Positions 32,301-38,862 of a DNA stretch of 64,000 bases are shown piece after piece. The translations under genes were made by a program, and so were the position numbers. The notes below the pieces were generated by a model, which was not told the origin of the DNA, searched no databases, and saw only the letters and a program-made list of their open reading frames with translations. Source of the DNA: Barthelona sp. PCE (lineage: Eukaryota > Metamonada: BaSk clade); NCBI GenBank assembly GCA_040285745.1, contig JAUFOR010000004.1:682001-746000 (forward strand), written 5' to 3'. Positions within the stretch are counted from its first letter, which is position 1. Each line of letters begins with the position of its first letter.

Positions 32301-33965
32301 AAATGATTCAAAGTGGTCACCTGTATTAATATCAATGATACGTTTGTTCTGCACCCCTCCACTCTCATTAACTGGCTCGTTGAAGATAGAAGAGTCAATA
32401 CCCATTCCTACTCCTTGGTATTGAGACAGATCAAGAGAATTATTGGAGATCTGATTTTTGATATCTGCAATCATCTGGTCAACGTTTTTCAACGCCAATT
32501 CTGATTTTTTCTTCTTCTCATCGTGCACACTCACTTCCTTTCGCTTTGGAAGTTGTGTTAAATGACTGCCAAGTAACTGATGCAATTTGTTCTGTGTTGC
32601 CTCACTAATATTCACATCCTCCAACTTTGCCTCTTTGTCACCAAACACAATACTTGACGCGACACTAGCTGAGGGCACTGAAGATTTTGGAGAAGAAATT
32701 GGAGAAGATAATGCACTCCCAACTCGACCAATCGACCATTCTCGACTGTTCTGCTTGAAGAGGTTGTCGTTTTCAAACGCTTCTCTCTCCATATCCACAT
32801 AATCATCATCTACTATTTCAACCTCTCCATCTATAGTTGTACTAATCTTTCCTTTCTCAACACCGATAACCATCATCTTATCAATGTCACCAAGGAAATC
32901 CAACGAGAGCTCTGGTTCCACGACCTCAACATCCTCGTCTGAGAACAACATCTCAGATTCTTCACTCTTCTCTAACGAATGACGCTTTGTAAAATCAGGT
33001 AAGTCCTTGTAAAAGGGATTCTTTGTGATGACATTCTCCTTCTTCAGTCTATTCTTGTTGTCGTAATGTCTATTCTTCCGCCTTTGGGCAAGCATAGCGT
33101 TCTTCCTCTTCATCAACTCCTTGTGTTTAAAAACTCGCTGCAAGATTCGTCGATTCTCTTCATCATAGAACATCTCACCTTGTGTCTCCTTATGACGGGT
33201 ATTGATCCAGTTGCTAACAACCGATACCATGTTCAGGTTGACAGCGTTCTTCATTCTTTCATGTGTACTAATAAAAAGAGCACTGGTTTGCATTACTTGC
33301 TCAATAAATTCAGCAGTTTCCTTATCATGGTTCCGCACAGCATCGTACATGTCCTGTAATACATTACCACTTGGAGGAGCTACATCTTCTTGAGAGCTAA
33401 AAAACTCTTTCCAGCTGTCAAGATACTTCTTCATCTCAAAAACAACTTTGCTATGCAGTAAATAGCCATGAACTCGCTCTTTGGCCTGTATGGATGGGAA
33501 ATTGAAATTTCCACTGTATTTAAGCACCATACTGTCGTCTATATCCTCGTTTGCATCTAGTATATCATTGTCAAAATTCCGTATATCATCTATTTCATTA
33601 AGCTCATCGCTGTGGTACATGTCTATATCATAGGACTCCTCTTCAGAATAAATTTCTGTGGATAAAAAAGCTGTGGGCTTCTTTAATCTCTCAAAATCTT
33701 CTTTTGTCAATTCATGAAAAAGTTTGTGTGGTTGTACAGGTTCAGTCCCAGATTTAATAGTTGTGCGCGCAATACCACGACTAGTTTCAGGACGAATGTC
33801 AACATTTGTTTCAGAATCGTCAATGGTGTGCCATTTCCGACTGTTCTTTCGAATAAAAGCCCCTGGCATCCGCGGAAGCATATCTTTTGGGTGAAACATC
33901 TTCCTCTTCGGTACCAATCCGAGCATCGGATCTTTCCTAACTTCTGTTCTGTGATAATCAGACAT
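23385..33965 (-). CDS. Giant TPR-repeat protein (3526 residues)
   Basis: One uninterrupted frame of 10.6 kb, the largest gene here. Residues ~1-1350 are low-complexity, acidic and Ser-rich, probably disordered. From ~1355 TPR-like helical pairs appear (AQKARLNGKVKLAIIYTEQA), with further sets near ~2600 (GRSLVQQHKYGDAMDVFLQA), ~2975 (NRGLCYFRLKKYQYAYLDF) and ~3095 (FFNIGVIQFYMGDYDSAF). A basic, Pro/Arg-rich linker lies near 3150-3230. No enzyme domain is visible. TPR arrays bind partner proteins; large TPR proteins are frequent in cilia, which would fit the window, but that is inference. The ATG precedes MSDYHRTEVRKD and the stop TAG is followed by TAATAAATA. Confidence 0.85.
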   Translation of the reverse strand: MSDYHRTEVRKDPMLGLVPKRKMFHPKDMLPRMPGAFIRKNSRKWHTIDDSETNVDIRPETSRGIARTTIKSGTEPVQPHKLFHELTKEDFERLKKPTAFLSTEIYSEEESYDIDMYHSDELNEIDDIRNFDNDILDANEDIDDSMVLKYSGNFNFPSIQAKERVHGYLLHSKVVFEMKKYLDSWKEFFSSQEDVAPPSGNVLQDMYDAVRNHDKETAEFIEQVMQTSALFISTHERMKNAVNLNMVSVVSNWINTRHKETQGEMFYDEENRRILQRVFKHKELMKRKNAMLAQRRKNRHYDNKNRLKKENVITKNPFYKDLPDFTKRHSLEKSEESEMLFSDEDVEVVEPELSLDFLGDIDKMMVIGVEKGKISTTIDGEVEIVDDDYVDMEREAFENDNLFKQNSREWSIGRVGSALSSPISSPKSSVPSASVASSIVFGDKEAKLEDVNISEATQNKLHQLLGSHLTQLPKRKEVSVHDEKKKKSELALKNVDQMIADIKNQISNNSLDLSQYQGVGMGIDSSIFNEPVNESGGVQNKRIIDINTGDHFESFDVIDASGTAQFKIDRTNFLSGATAPTEIKEIFVDRLEDYFDRDHNFEDGFKNLMLDTAKNSEWKVLGPLLAGSLDDGILQGSLSMAMNILNEERFDAAKRIKTPRSKHSTRSQHYFDSMRAQSTNISSSMGSSEVRWKNILQRRKSLFDVPKSSFSSRRLSTGSNSSLDDTPPPKESIHRTRNSSIAMNSSLASVDFCFIPDSLHRDQLWVKEIGLHPLDLLYFYKSEIGLPMSRELLGAADGDLVSQLRNSVSCFSDSELSKTYFRNDFVSTIRAINETSTYVGITQPSFFCMRDPCVLGYFDDSIDFDDEILSDMELTGPQLALMSIGEKGESRVQSTVLLDDPASEMTTNDPSREHSMLNLMQINEEFVGKSMSGASSLESIISTAAVWKSGTSFSSSEFEIIPSHMNSFELNSAEFAEALPTEALIIDHSYMNILDVDTMVLSDSLLEDNRMVNHMSRLVRLSGQWFDRRLEHRKRLKMRTTDRKPSYVNMYHDVAVESSYVSDGSFDSSQEEEDVFKSIFQPIIYNASDGVFVFIPPTLTIQQNPNGSQDLSVDVSFDPMDIASGNSSDGTKEIQSPLRVTYNVERSDSQEALQRALDFTSGSFDSVDIQKEDITKPETFEPLEIIVSESSAPGSREKTPADSASEVSDLEGSYTHIVVGKGLGVEPVTPGPIVADVNLEFDVLSVDSSTNPPLKTPPSNIVSEKNLFDAINESDDERQDIDDAIANILSNQGVSSNQMDQVQRDLVKIMNTDKKDGLKKKPTIGFKSEELQREYLNSASLFGRRPVHVLGLNYEEKVERAQKARLNGKVKLAIIYTEQAIAEKPMDPKAYLERARLEFIAGLAKNAIVTAENCILFAQNQMLDLSSQLQDYEPPVGVDGDSIMLYSHSDFVEDLVLDEEEEDKLGAYIELKSLQKTCADAYWVLYKTELRFGKITRVDRIKLLTGALLVCPEHQACRFARALTAFNAGIYKISIEDLETLVNNEYITMEDDILECYCIMLLGESYLEMDRFLEANNMFKSALERLAHMMNADKNIFPNNILDSLMLDDHMDMGAFATDVDFTGKQMNQVDSDINSLEEFYDAITSLYPDFKHCSALNVKTTLSFRRNIARYVSFAGRILNGLGQLSVFQQSYSSAARYLELAVKYLSLFFFSSEDLSISSTVTIRDDKQRAILMTKRVLIELELVSHTEAKRMASSCHLYLAWVYQSMEKNTPFFMKEQTVLVQPSSKMFAPVQELKYLTHNSTGIEVSTVFDSKLFQTSVNDVLKEIDFSDTYGIVKSMVPFLHQYARPGPSGTSTKTKTMAEYRQAKKKYMRKYLPEECSKSITSSMCEKAELHLKKSDDLEKMSWRTSFTRGLLYLLQVEQLVQVMVDFRHYRLRILKYWKEIALHFVSLKEFFSSRSFNIDQMDNEAKGKFVIRIRQYDTVRQLFLILIRHLRLLTCGFMYCKAQQIYKIKDAYKILSKSLLIQETLPAYSALVLCFDGNVLSQHSHLLQGSVQKFIAEYHSILIDVLNPLKSFKSHFQDYVTPIRSIMQGLATESTITLSKNLRYLDKAMAHINVYMDRFVFTLEPFKEFLEELYPKQMLKAKYEYHKLFSLTDQMLMHRYSQAKKIKCWLMLRKAQLHMFLRDYHIGFNVALEAYRQHSTNIEVILFLNTIYLKYKNSAAAFSLMLKAYHLFPDEELIKYYFAQAGLQYFFALERTPHPSTITADKLVFKLGKLDFVNYLRLLSHSECSLVTINLEGVELPKNFVFVDEHIKHQILLGNIDSTRSILNSLKKSAIPAIQSSLFSIFTKYKRFFEQSVLMRDSNMNKLTMDYLQRFFFKDDRRLSMFSHVSEGSQHSSLSFSSNFTMSTQSTTSLKNSSTEELPSSIGNKIRRNSSIALCMDDLVVVNNAEYFHVHMFNDDSSVPFPLLFQTASQIVGPQDPHYVSLNLPIIIATYGIFRLGIHYAKMCLLTEDHQQLHKLANYILDIDKHIQERSDELEHRFVSNDLSDFVKQDVPMNDRIQKINAKKSVKFYFANVYRKFRESVSTTAQELLLSKGRSLVQQHKYGDAMDVFLQAHDRGLSLVSMIQYGRVLYVKEDYVVALQIFQTIVQKLEKVLSNMRKQLDMHDFVIYIQNNRLNIEAWGWSQFFVFLCNMRLKKLKKGNEKISKVIETLKYIGNPVFQPSNTKSKKKKSLLSLTNTNVLSDMISSMAPVSSVGGESVTSEKSQVENTSMYQSLMNPYFTLLSRLYLLRGLISLSSRMVENARLDFQQCLSFDENIVEARHLRIRLEMFFKNPFRITFDLTYLLRRFHHIKNFRYINSEMWLWRGYAFLTLFKRFSFIQKPVLTPLFELLLEESSLAINFKLTDMNVFHFNRVNLPVHCNEKNSLRVLKRAIKDLSIFLLLVTPHSTESNSELTDDQCKSLFGALFNRGLCYFRLKKYQYAYLDFKNSLTYAKEIVIQRRQEDFREHGGFAHLMRCVSLIEMDVPHEEVVTVLNNVPDSPCTGFHIFRAEILTKSHFKQAMYSDDSRYSGLQMKYALDEAKKMARIAPFSPYSFFNIGVIQFYMGDYDSAFKCFTTTISYILSKHDITSLGLPKRLAKSEKISDQQSELPAFDQSSRNPATPGRLRPKTTQNRRRSQKSNTPKSKQGRRKPERRAIHTSGGFRRRTKNPSPPRPPSPLIMRPKTVSALHPILEQIKTISAFDPLLRKLLHQALSMRHLCVGRLTSSYFSPDLKLLLTNRFFLDESVPTSFGASPLLLDIATRHDCSAFTDTRKMQTHIHQNSDIAMALQFYLFGLSGMANRMLQTCVSHYDEKGAVSETDSFLSFYLLIILNLQLNRPVTASKYVPALKQMYAKMQGSTGTILYVFLSLALSSIHIQRKQYSDSLFYLEFLVDNIEKYPRSVHGHIYHNITVAYYLMKDFERALHFCDMVISFQLFNSNDSTSFSLRAMIKTEMGCSKEEILNDLIVRDYIDDEQ

Positions 33966-34056
33966 GATTCGTTATTCGTGCTTCGTGCATCGCCATATTA
34001 ATTAATTGGGCGACAAAATTGCATAGATAGGGGTAAAATAACTATAAACAAACAAT

Positions 34057-35010
34057 TTACTCATTATGCGTAAACTCAATAAGCTGGAGGGCCACAGGAA
34101 TCAAAAGTAGCGGCTGTAGGATGGGATTAATAGAAGGAATCTTCAACGTTAACCAGGCATTTCTACCAAGATCTTCATTAACATCTGTGTGAATGATACC
34201 AATCAGCCCCTTTCTTGCTGTTAACTGATGCGTCATATTGGACAGTTTGGGCTGTAAATGGTTCTCAGAATTGCTTGCAAGTACTAAAACAGGCATATGT
34301 TCATCAATTAAAGCTAAAGGACCATGTTTTAATTCTCCTCCACCGATAGCGCTACACATGACATTTGTGGTGGCGTTGAGCACATACTCAAGCATCTTTG
34401 CAAAACTTTCTTCTTGACAACGTGCAATAATTAAAAGATGTTGACGTTCATTAATGACTGTAGATAATTCAGTAATAAAAGACAGTGATCTTTTCTTGAT
34501 GAGATCAATCATCTGAGGATATGATGAAATGATAAAACTAATTAAATCATTGCACTCCAACAAGTGTAAAAGTCCAACAAACTGAAAAATAAAGTGTCCC
34601 AAAAGGTAATCAGGGGAGCTGACGTCAACAAAGTTCGTAGGGAAGAGGTAAGTTGTGTATTGATCTAAACAAGATTGTTCTGAACCAATATGACAAACAA
34701 TAGCATCAGAACGATTTAATTTGGCTAAAGAGAGTCTTGTGGACTCAATGACATTATCGTCAGATACAATCAAGGGTAAACTGTTTGGTAGCACAGGGAA
34801 ACCAGCATGCAAGAAATCCTTAAAAGGAATAGGGATAATGGGCTTGCGAACGACTCTGTCAACAAGAGTTCTGAGTGCAGCAATCGCATAATTAGACTCA
34901 GAATGAATAAATGTGACTGTTTCAAAACCGTTAGCTGTGCAGTAGTTTAAAAAATTAAAACTATCGTCAGGAATCTGAATAGTAGAATTGAATATCGACA
35001 ATGATCGCAT
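34057..35010 (-). CDS. Stand-alone GFAT isomerase-like SIS-domain protein
   Basis: A 317-residue protein related to the C-terminal isomerase half of glucosamine-fructose-6-phosphate aminotransferase (GFAT/GlmS). The hallmark GGGELKHGPLALID is at ~223-236, followed by MPVLVLAS as in the family, and the C-terminal ILQPLLLIPVALQLIEF matches the last helix. Three parts are missing or eroded: the whole N-terminal glutaminase domain with its Cys nucleophile, the clear CGTS motif of the first SIS fold (here IHSES), and the C-terminal tail containing the catalytic lysine (KSVTVE in GlmS). It may be a regulator or a sugar-phosphate binder rather than an amidotransferase. The frame also opens one codon upstream with TTG; the ATG at 35010 is used. 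The stop lies in TAAATT. Confidence 0.8.
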   Translation of the reverse strand: MRSLSIFNSTIQIPDDSFNFLNYCTANGFETVTFIHSESNYAIAALRTLVDRVVRKPIIPIPFKDFLHAGFPVLPNSLPLIVSDDNVIESTRLSLAKLNRSDAIVCHIGSEQSCLDQYTTYLFPTNFVDVSSPDYLLGHFIFQFVGLLHLLECNDLISFIISSYPQMIDLIKKRSLSFITELSTVINERQHLLIIARCQEESFAKMLEYVLNATTNVMCSAIGGGELKHGPLALIDEHMPVLVLASNSENHLQPKLSNMTHQLTARKGLIGIIHTDVNEDLGRNAWLTLKIPSINPILQPLLLIPVALQLIEFTHNE

Positions 35011-35067
35011 CAAAAGGACACAAAAGGGAAAGAAATATTAAAATAATTTTCAATGAATGATGCAATT

Positions 35068-36135
35068 TTATTCAACCAAAAGCATTGATGAAGACTCAAA
35101 GTAACTGACTTGCTTCCTATCAATGTAAGAAAAATCTTCTTCTTCAACAACAGTACCTGCCAACTCATCAATTTTAGATATCATGAAGGAGGCACTGCCT
35201 CGATCAGCGTTAGAGTATTTGCAAAATGCAAACACCATATCAGCGATGATACTGACGTCTTCTGTTGTAAAATCAGGACGATGCGAAGAAATTTGTGATG
35301 CTAAGTTATCATAACGCTCTTCCTCGGTCAAAACAGATAGACCAAAAGCATTTGAGTAGTTAGTTAACGTTTGTAGCACACTCTTTCGTTGTTTAGGGTA
35401 GACATCAAACATGTCAACCAATTCTTCCTCTTGAGGAATGCCAAAAAGAGTAAAAATCACCTTTAACATATCTTCTGGTGTCTTTGCCTTGAACAACGGC
35501 CTTCCTGTTGTGAATTCAAAGATTATACAACCGATGGACCATAAATCAATGCCCGTATCGTGTCTGATTTTCCCAAGGAAAAGACGCGGATCTCTGTACC
35601 ACAAGGTACAGATCTCACTGGTATCCTTTTGAATATCCTTGAATCTGTTAATACCTAATTGGTAAGCGAGACCAAAGTCTGCGACCTTCAAAGTATTGTC
35701 TTTCAACAACAAGTTTTCAGGCTTTAGATCGCGATGAACAATCTCAAGGCGATGGATTTCACCTACACCACAAAGCATTTGATGAGTTAATGATAATACA
35801 TCTTCCAAACTCAACAAATCATTGTTGTGGAGGTAGTTCTTCAAATCTGAAGTGCAATAATCAAAGACCAGGGTTATCCCATCGGGTTTGGTCATTACTG
35901 TGTGGAGACAAACAACATTTTCGTGTTGCAAATCTTTAAGAACTGAAATTTCTCTTAAACATGGTGATGGTACACCATCATCAGTATTCTTAAAAGATAT
36001 TTCTTTGAGCGCATAGATCTGTGTGCCGATGCGTTGCATATTTTTATCGACCCGGTAACCGCGATACACGTTACCATAAGCACCGGATCCAATTAGCGAA
36101 TTCGGAAATTTAACAAATGAGCATGAAGTAGACAT
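35068..36135 (-). CDS. CDK-like CMGC protein kinase with altered APE motif
   Basis: A 355-residue kinase of the cyclin-dependent type. Visible: glycine loop GSGAYG (16-21), ATP lysine K44, cyclin-helix motif PSPCLRE (56-62, cf. PSTAIRE), HRDLKPEN (Asp136), DFG (153-155) and activation segment with CTLWYR. The APE motif that follows is DPR (182-184), so the glutamate that normally salt-bridges to the C-lobe is an arginine; I checked the codons. All residues needed for catalysis are present, so activity is likely. The PSPCLRE helix suggests a cyclin partner, but the subfamily (cell cycle or transcription) is not clear. A ~60-residue acidic C-terminal tail follows. The stop lies in TAAAAT. Confidence 0.9.
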   Translation of the reverse strand: MSTSCSFVKFPNSLIGSGAYGNVYRGYRVDKNMQRIGTQIYALKEISFKNTDDGVPSPCLREISVLKDLQHENVVCLHTVMTKPDGITLVFDYCTSDLKNYLHNNDLLSLEDVLSLTHQMLCGVGEIHRLEIVHRDLKPENLLLKDNTLKVADFGLAYQLGINRFKDIQKDTSEICTLWYRDPRLFLGKIRHDTGIDLWSIGCIIFEFTTGRPLFKAKTPEDMLKVIFTLFGIPQEEELVDMFDVYPKQRKSVLQTLTNYSNAFGLSVLTEEERYDNLASQISSHRPDFTTEDVSIIADMVFAFCKYSNADRGSASFMISKIDELAGTVVEEEDFSYIDRKQVSYFESSSMLLVE

Positions 36136-37095
36136 AGAGCGTAAGAAAGAAGTTAAAAAAAGCTAAAAACTGTAAGAAGTTTAAAAGCGAAGAAAAAAAC
36201 GTAGAAAAGTCTTAAAACGACTAAAAAGAGAGAACCTTCGAGAAGGGGGGGGACGGTCTGAACCAAAGAACGGGTTGTTCTTTGAAAGGAGAGGAGACAA
36301 AAGCTAAAAGCAAATTATATGACAAGTTTACAAAGAGCCTGGATGTTTGTTTTACAAAACCAAGCGTTAGAGCCCGGATGAGAAGGCATACGAAGGACAA
36401 AAGCCTTTGATTCTTTACAAAAATTAGACAGCTCAACAACAGACCAAGTCCACCAATTGGGATACCATACGTTGTATTGCAAACGCATTGGATGGTGAAG
36501 CCGAATCAGTAACATTTTTCAAGCTAAAAAATACACAAGAACATAAAATCGAATTTCTTCGCCAAAGTGTTTAAATCATTATCTGTCGATTTTAACGTAC
36601 TGCAATTGTGAGTTCAAGCTTGGTTTGAGTTCTCTATATACTCTAAAATCAGTAATAGAAGTAAAAATACATATTTAACAATTTTTCAGCTTTACAAAAC
36701 TCACATTCCCTATGAACTCGTTAAACTGCTAAATTAGCCATGACATGTGATTAAAAAGTAAGAACGCTGAGTTTCGTTTTCTATACACCCAAAAATCAGA
36801 TGAATAACAACAATATTCCCTCTTTTTGTGGATTAATTCATGTGGTAACCTTCCTAAACGTATTATTCAAAAAATATCGTGTTGATTTTCTATTATTAAA
36901 ACACTGCGCCTTATATTTACAGTGAGTTTATCCCATATCACAACACTTTAATCCCATTGCAAGCCTCTTCCACAAATTCAAAACATCGAATCGCAAAAAC
37001 ACAGTGCTTTTGAGAATTCTCTTTTGCTGCATACAGGTTCCGTCCACGCAGCTCTGTACATATACAACCCCTGTCTTCAGCCACGTTAACACACA
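36136..37095. other. Gene-poor stretch, ~960 bp, with hairpins and a weak small frame
   Basis: The spacer between the CDK start and the next plus-strand gene is AT-rich, apart from 36230-36515 which is more mixed. That part has a run of eight G (36245-36252), a hairpin with an 8-bp perfect stem CAAAGAAC/GTTCTTTG around a GGGTT loop (36264-36284), and an adjacent CCTT-CGAG-AAGG hairpin just before it. No tRNA-like T-loop or snRNA motif was found. A structured RNA is possible but unproven. Confidence 0.4.
36315..36515 (-). CDS. Possible small protein, Trp-rich (66 residues)
   Basis: An ATG-initiated 66-codon frame with unusual content for a chance frame: five tryptophans including WYPNWWTW, and an ordered-looking stretch KESKAFVLRMPSHPG. 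There is no recognised domain, signal peptide or TAAA signal directly at the stop (TAATTTGC). It lies upstream of the CDK gene on the same strand. It may be a small gene, a decayed exon or chance; support is weak. Confidence 0.25.
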   Translation of the reverse strand: MLLIRLHHPMRLQYNVWYPNWWTWSVVELSNFCKESKAFVLRMPSHPGSNAWFCKTNIQALCKLVI

Positions 37096-37620
37096 ATGCC
37101 AAATGAAAACAGTCTAATAGACAGTGCGCACAATTCTACACACACAAACTTTGCAAATTCAAGCAAATATGACAATATTTTCGCACCTTCGGATCATCTC
37201 AACTACAAGCCACCACGAAAATGCCCCAGTGCTGATAGTATAATACCCAGCATTTCCACCCTTCATACCAAATCTACCACACCATTAAGGCGGAGAAATA
37301 GGCCAGTAAGCTGGTCTGTTGAAGATGATTCGGTTAAAACGGAAATGAACTTTGACATTGATGACCTGCTCAGTGATCCACCATCTCCTAAGTCTAGAGT
37401 TTGTACCTCAACTAGGAAATCGGTACAAAAGCAGGATCTAACACACATTAACACGAATACAAGTAGAAACAGACAGATTATAACACGCCAATGGATAAAT
37501 ACACTGAAGAACAAATCAGAAGCTGATTCTTTTAAAGTTCTAACAAAAACTGGTGTTCAAATAGAAATTACAGAGAAAATTCCCCCAAGACCAAAGCAAT
37601 CAAAATCGTTCCGTCTGTAA
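37096..37620 (+). CDS. Hypothetical disordered basic protein
   Basis: A 174-residue frame with an ATG. It is rich in Ser, Thr, Asn, Pro and Arg and largely disordered, with one acidic patch (NFDIDDLLSDPPSPK) and an ordered-looking segment near the end (TRQWINTLKNKSEADSFKVL). No domain is recognised. The stop lies in TAAAAATG, so the TAAA signal overlaps it. Its coding end is 15 bp from that of the convergent acyltransferase gene. The 3' signal and spacing support a real gene; function is unknown. Confidence 0.55.
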   Translation: MPNENSLIDSAHNSTHTNFANSSKYDNIFAPSDHLNYKPPRKCPSADSIIPSISTLHTKSTTPLRRRNRPVSWSVEDDSVKTEMNFDIDDLLSDPPSPKSRVCTSTRKSVQKQDLTHINTNTSRNRQIITRQWINTLKNKSEADSFKVLTKTGVQIEITEKIPPRPKQSKSFRL

Positions 37621-37635
37621 AAATGTAGTTGTAAT

Positions 37636-38805
37636 TTATTTTTGAGGACTGCACTCCTCTTCCTCTTCTTCCTTAAAGAATGGCATTGGAGTTTTAGATG
37701 GTTCGGGCAATTGTTTAAATGTTAACATCACTTCACTTACATCCAAGGGTTCATATTCTTCCAAACCTGGATACACTTCTGGTTCACGCAAATGCTCAAA
37801 CATTTCCTTGATTGTATCTGATTGTAACACCTTTCTAGCCTGCACATCCTTCTCTTTAACTTGCTGCCTTTTGTAATAGCCATCAAACTCAACATCCTGC
37901 AATCCAGTTGCTTCACATATCACCGTCTTACATCTTTGTGCAAACTGTTCTGGTGACTCGTCCCATTTTTGTGTCATTGGATCACATATATATACATCCA
38001 TAACAACTGCCCAACTGCACATTAGCCGAAAGAGATGCTGAGTCATTGTAGTTCCTATGTGCCAGTAACCATCTGCAAAGTCGAAATTGTATTTAATACC
38101 AATAGGGACTATCTGGGCCCCTAACCCAAAGACACCGCGCTTAAATTGCATGCAAAAATCATTGACAACACATGTACCCTCTGGAAAAACAAGCAAAGGT
38201 TGCGCATATGGATCATGTATATGTCTCTTAATCAGAGCTGATACAACCTGCCTGTTGCGTGCATCAGATCGCTCAAACCATACAGGGTTCAGTGCCTTCA
38301 GCATGACAGTCTGGAAAAAACCGACCCAGCCTTGATGACGCTGACCGATGACTGAGAAAGGTTGAATGCTTGCGCTGAGAGATACCCAGTCGATTAAACT
38401 TGAGTGGTTCGATACAAATATAGTAGATGGGTGTGGTGGTGGTAAATTTCCATGAACTTTAATTGTTCCAGTGAGTGAAACCATCATATTCTTTATCAAT
38501 AAATGCAGAAACTTAAATTCTAGGTTGGAACGTGTTTCTCCTCTCGGAAAAAGCGTGCAAAATATATAACCAACCAGAAAAAACAGCACAGAACCCAAAA
38601 AATACAGAAAACGCAATGGAAACAATACGAAATGTCTAAATACCCATCCTAAGGCCCATATGGGTTTCAAATGCCACGCAAAATTCCAATTTTCCACCGG
38701 CTTTGGCCTAAAACACTTAAAAAAACTATCTTGTGCGATTTCCTGAAACCCATCATTAAATGTCTGTGTGGTGTGTTGAAAAAGCTGTTTCACACTCAAT
38801 GACAT
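37636..38805 (-). CDS. Glycerolipid acyltransferase (GPAT3/4-like, PlsC family)
   Basis: A 389-residue membrane acyltransferase. The catalytic HX4D box is NHSSLID (His134, Asp139) and the phosphate-binding FPEGT is at 207-211, followed by QFKRGVFGLGAQIVPIGIKY, typical of GPAT3/4 and LPCAT-type enzymes. One or two hydrophobic helices (~47-85) lie before the active site, anchoring it in the ER membrane. Expected reaction: transfer of an acyl group from acyl-CoA to glycerol-3-phosphate or a lysophospholipid. No signal peptide or C-terminal EF-hand is present. The C-terminal 40 residues are acidic and disordered. The start is an ATG and the stop lies in TAAATT. The family is certain; the exact acceptor is inference. 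Confidence 0.85.
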   Translation of the reverse strand: MSLSVKQLFQHTTQTFNDGFQEIAQDSFFKCFRPKPVENWNFAWHLKPIWALGWVFRHFVLFPLRFLYFLGSVLFFLVGYIFCTLFPRGETRSNLEFKFLHLLIKNMMVSLTGTIKVHGNLPPPHPSTIFVSNHSSLIDWVSLSASIQPFSVIGQRHQGWVGFFQTVMLKALNPVWFERSDARNRQVVSALIKRHIHDPYAQPLLVFPEGTCVVNDFCMQFKRGVFGLGAQIVPIGIKYNFDFADGYWHIGTTMTQHLFRLMCSWAVVMDVYICDPMTQKWDESPEQFAQRCKTVICEATGLQDVEFDGYYKRQQVKEKDVQARKVLQSDTIKEMFEHLREPEVYPGLEEYEPLDVSEVMLTFKQLPEPSKTPMPFFKEEEEEECSPQK

Positions 38806-38862
38806 TGTGAAAAGGATGATAAAAAGAATGCCACATCACCAAAACAAACTTTCAAAACAAAT

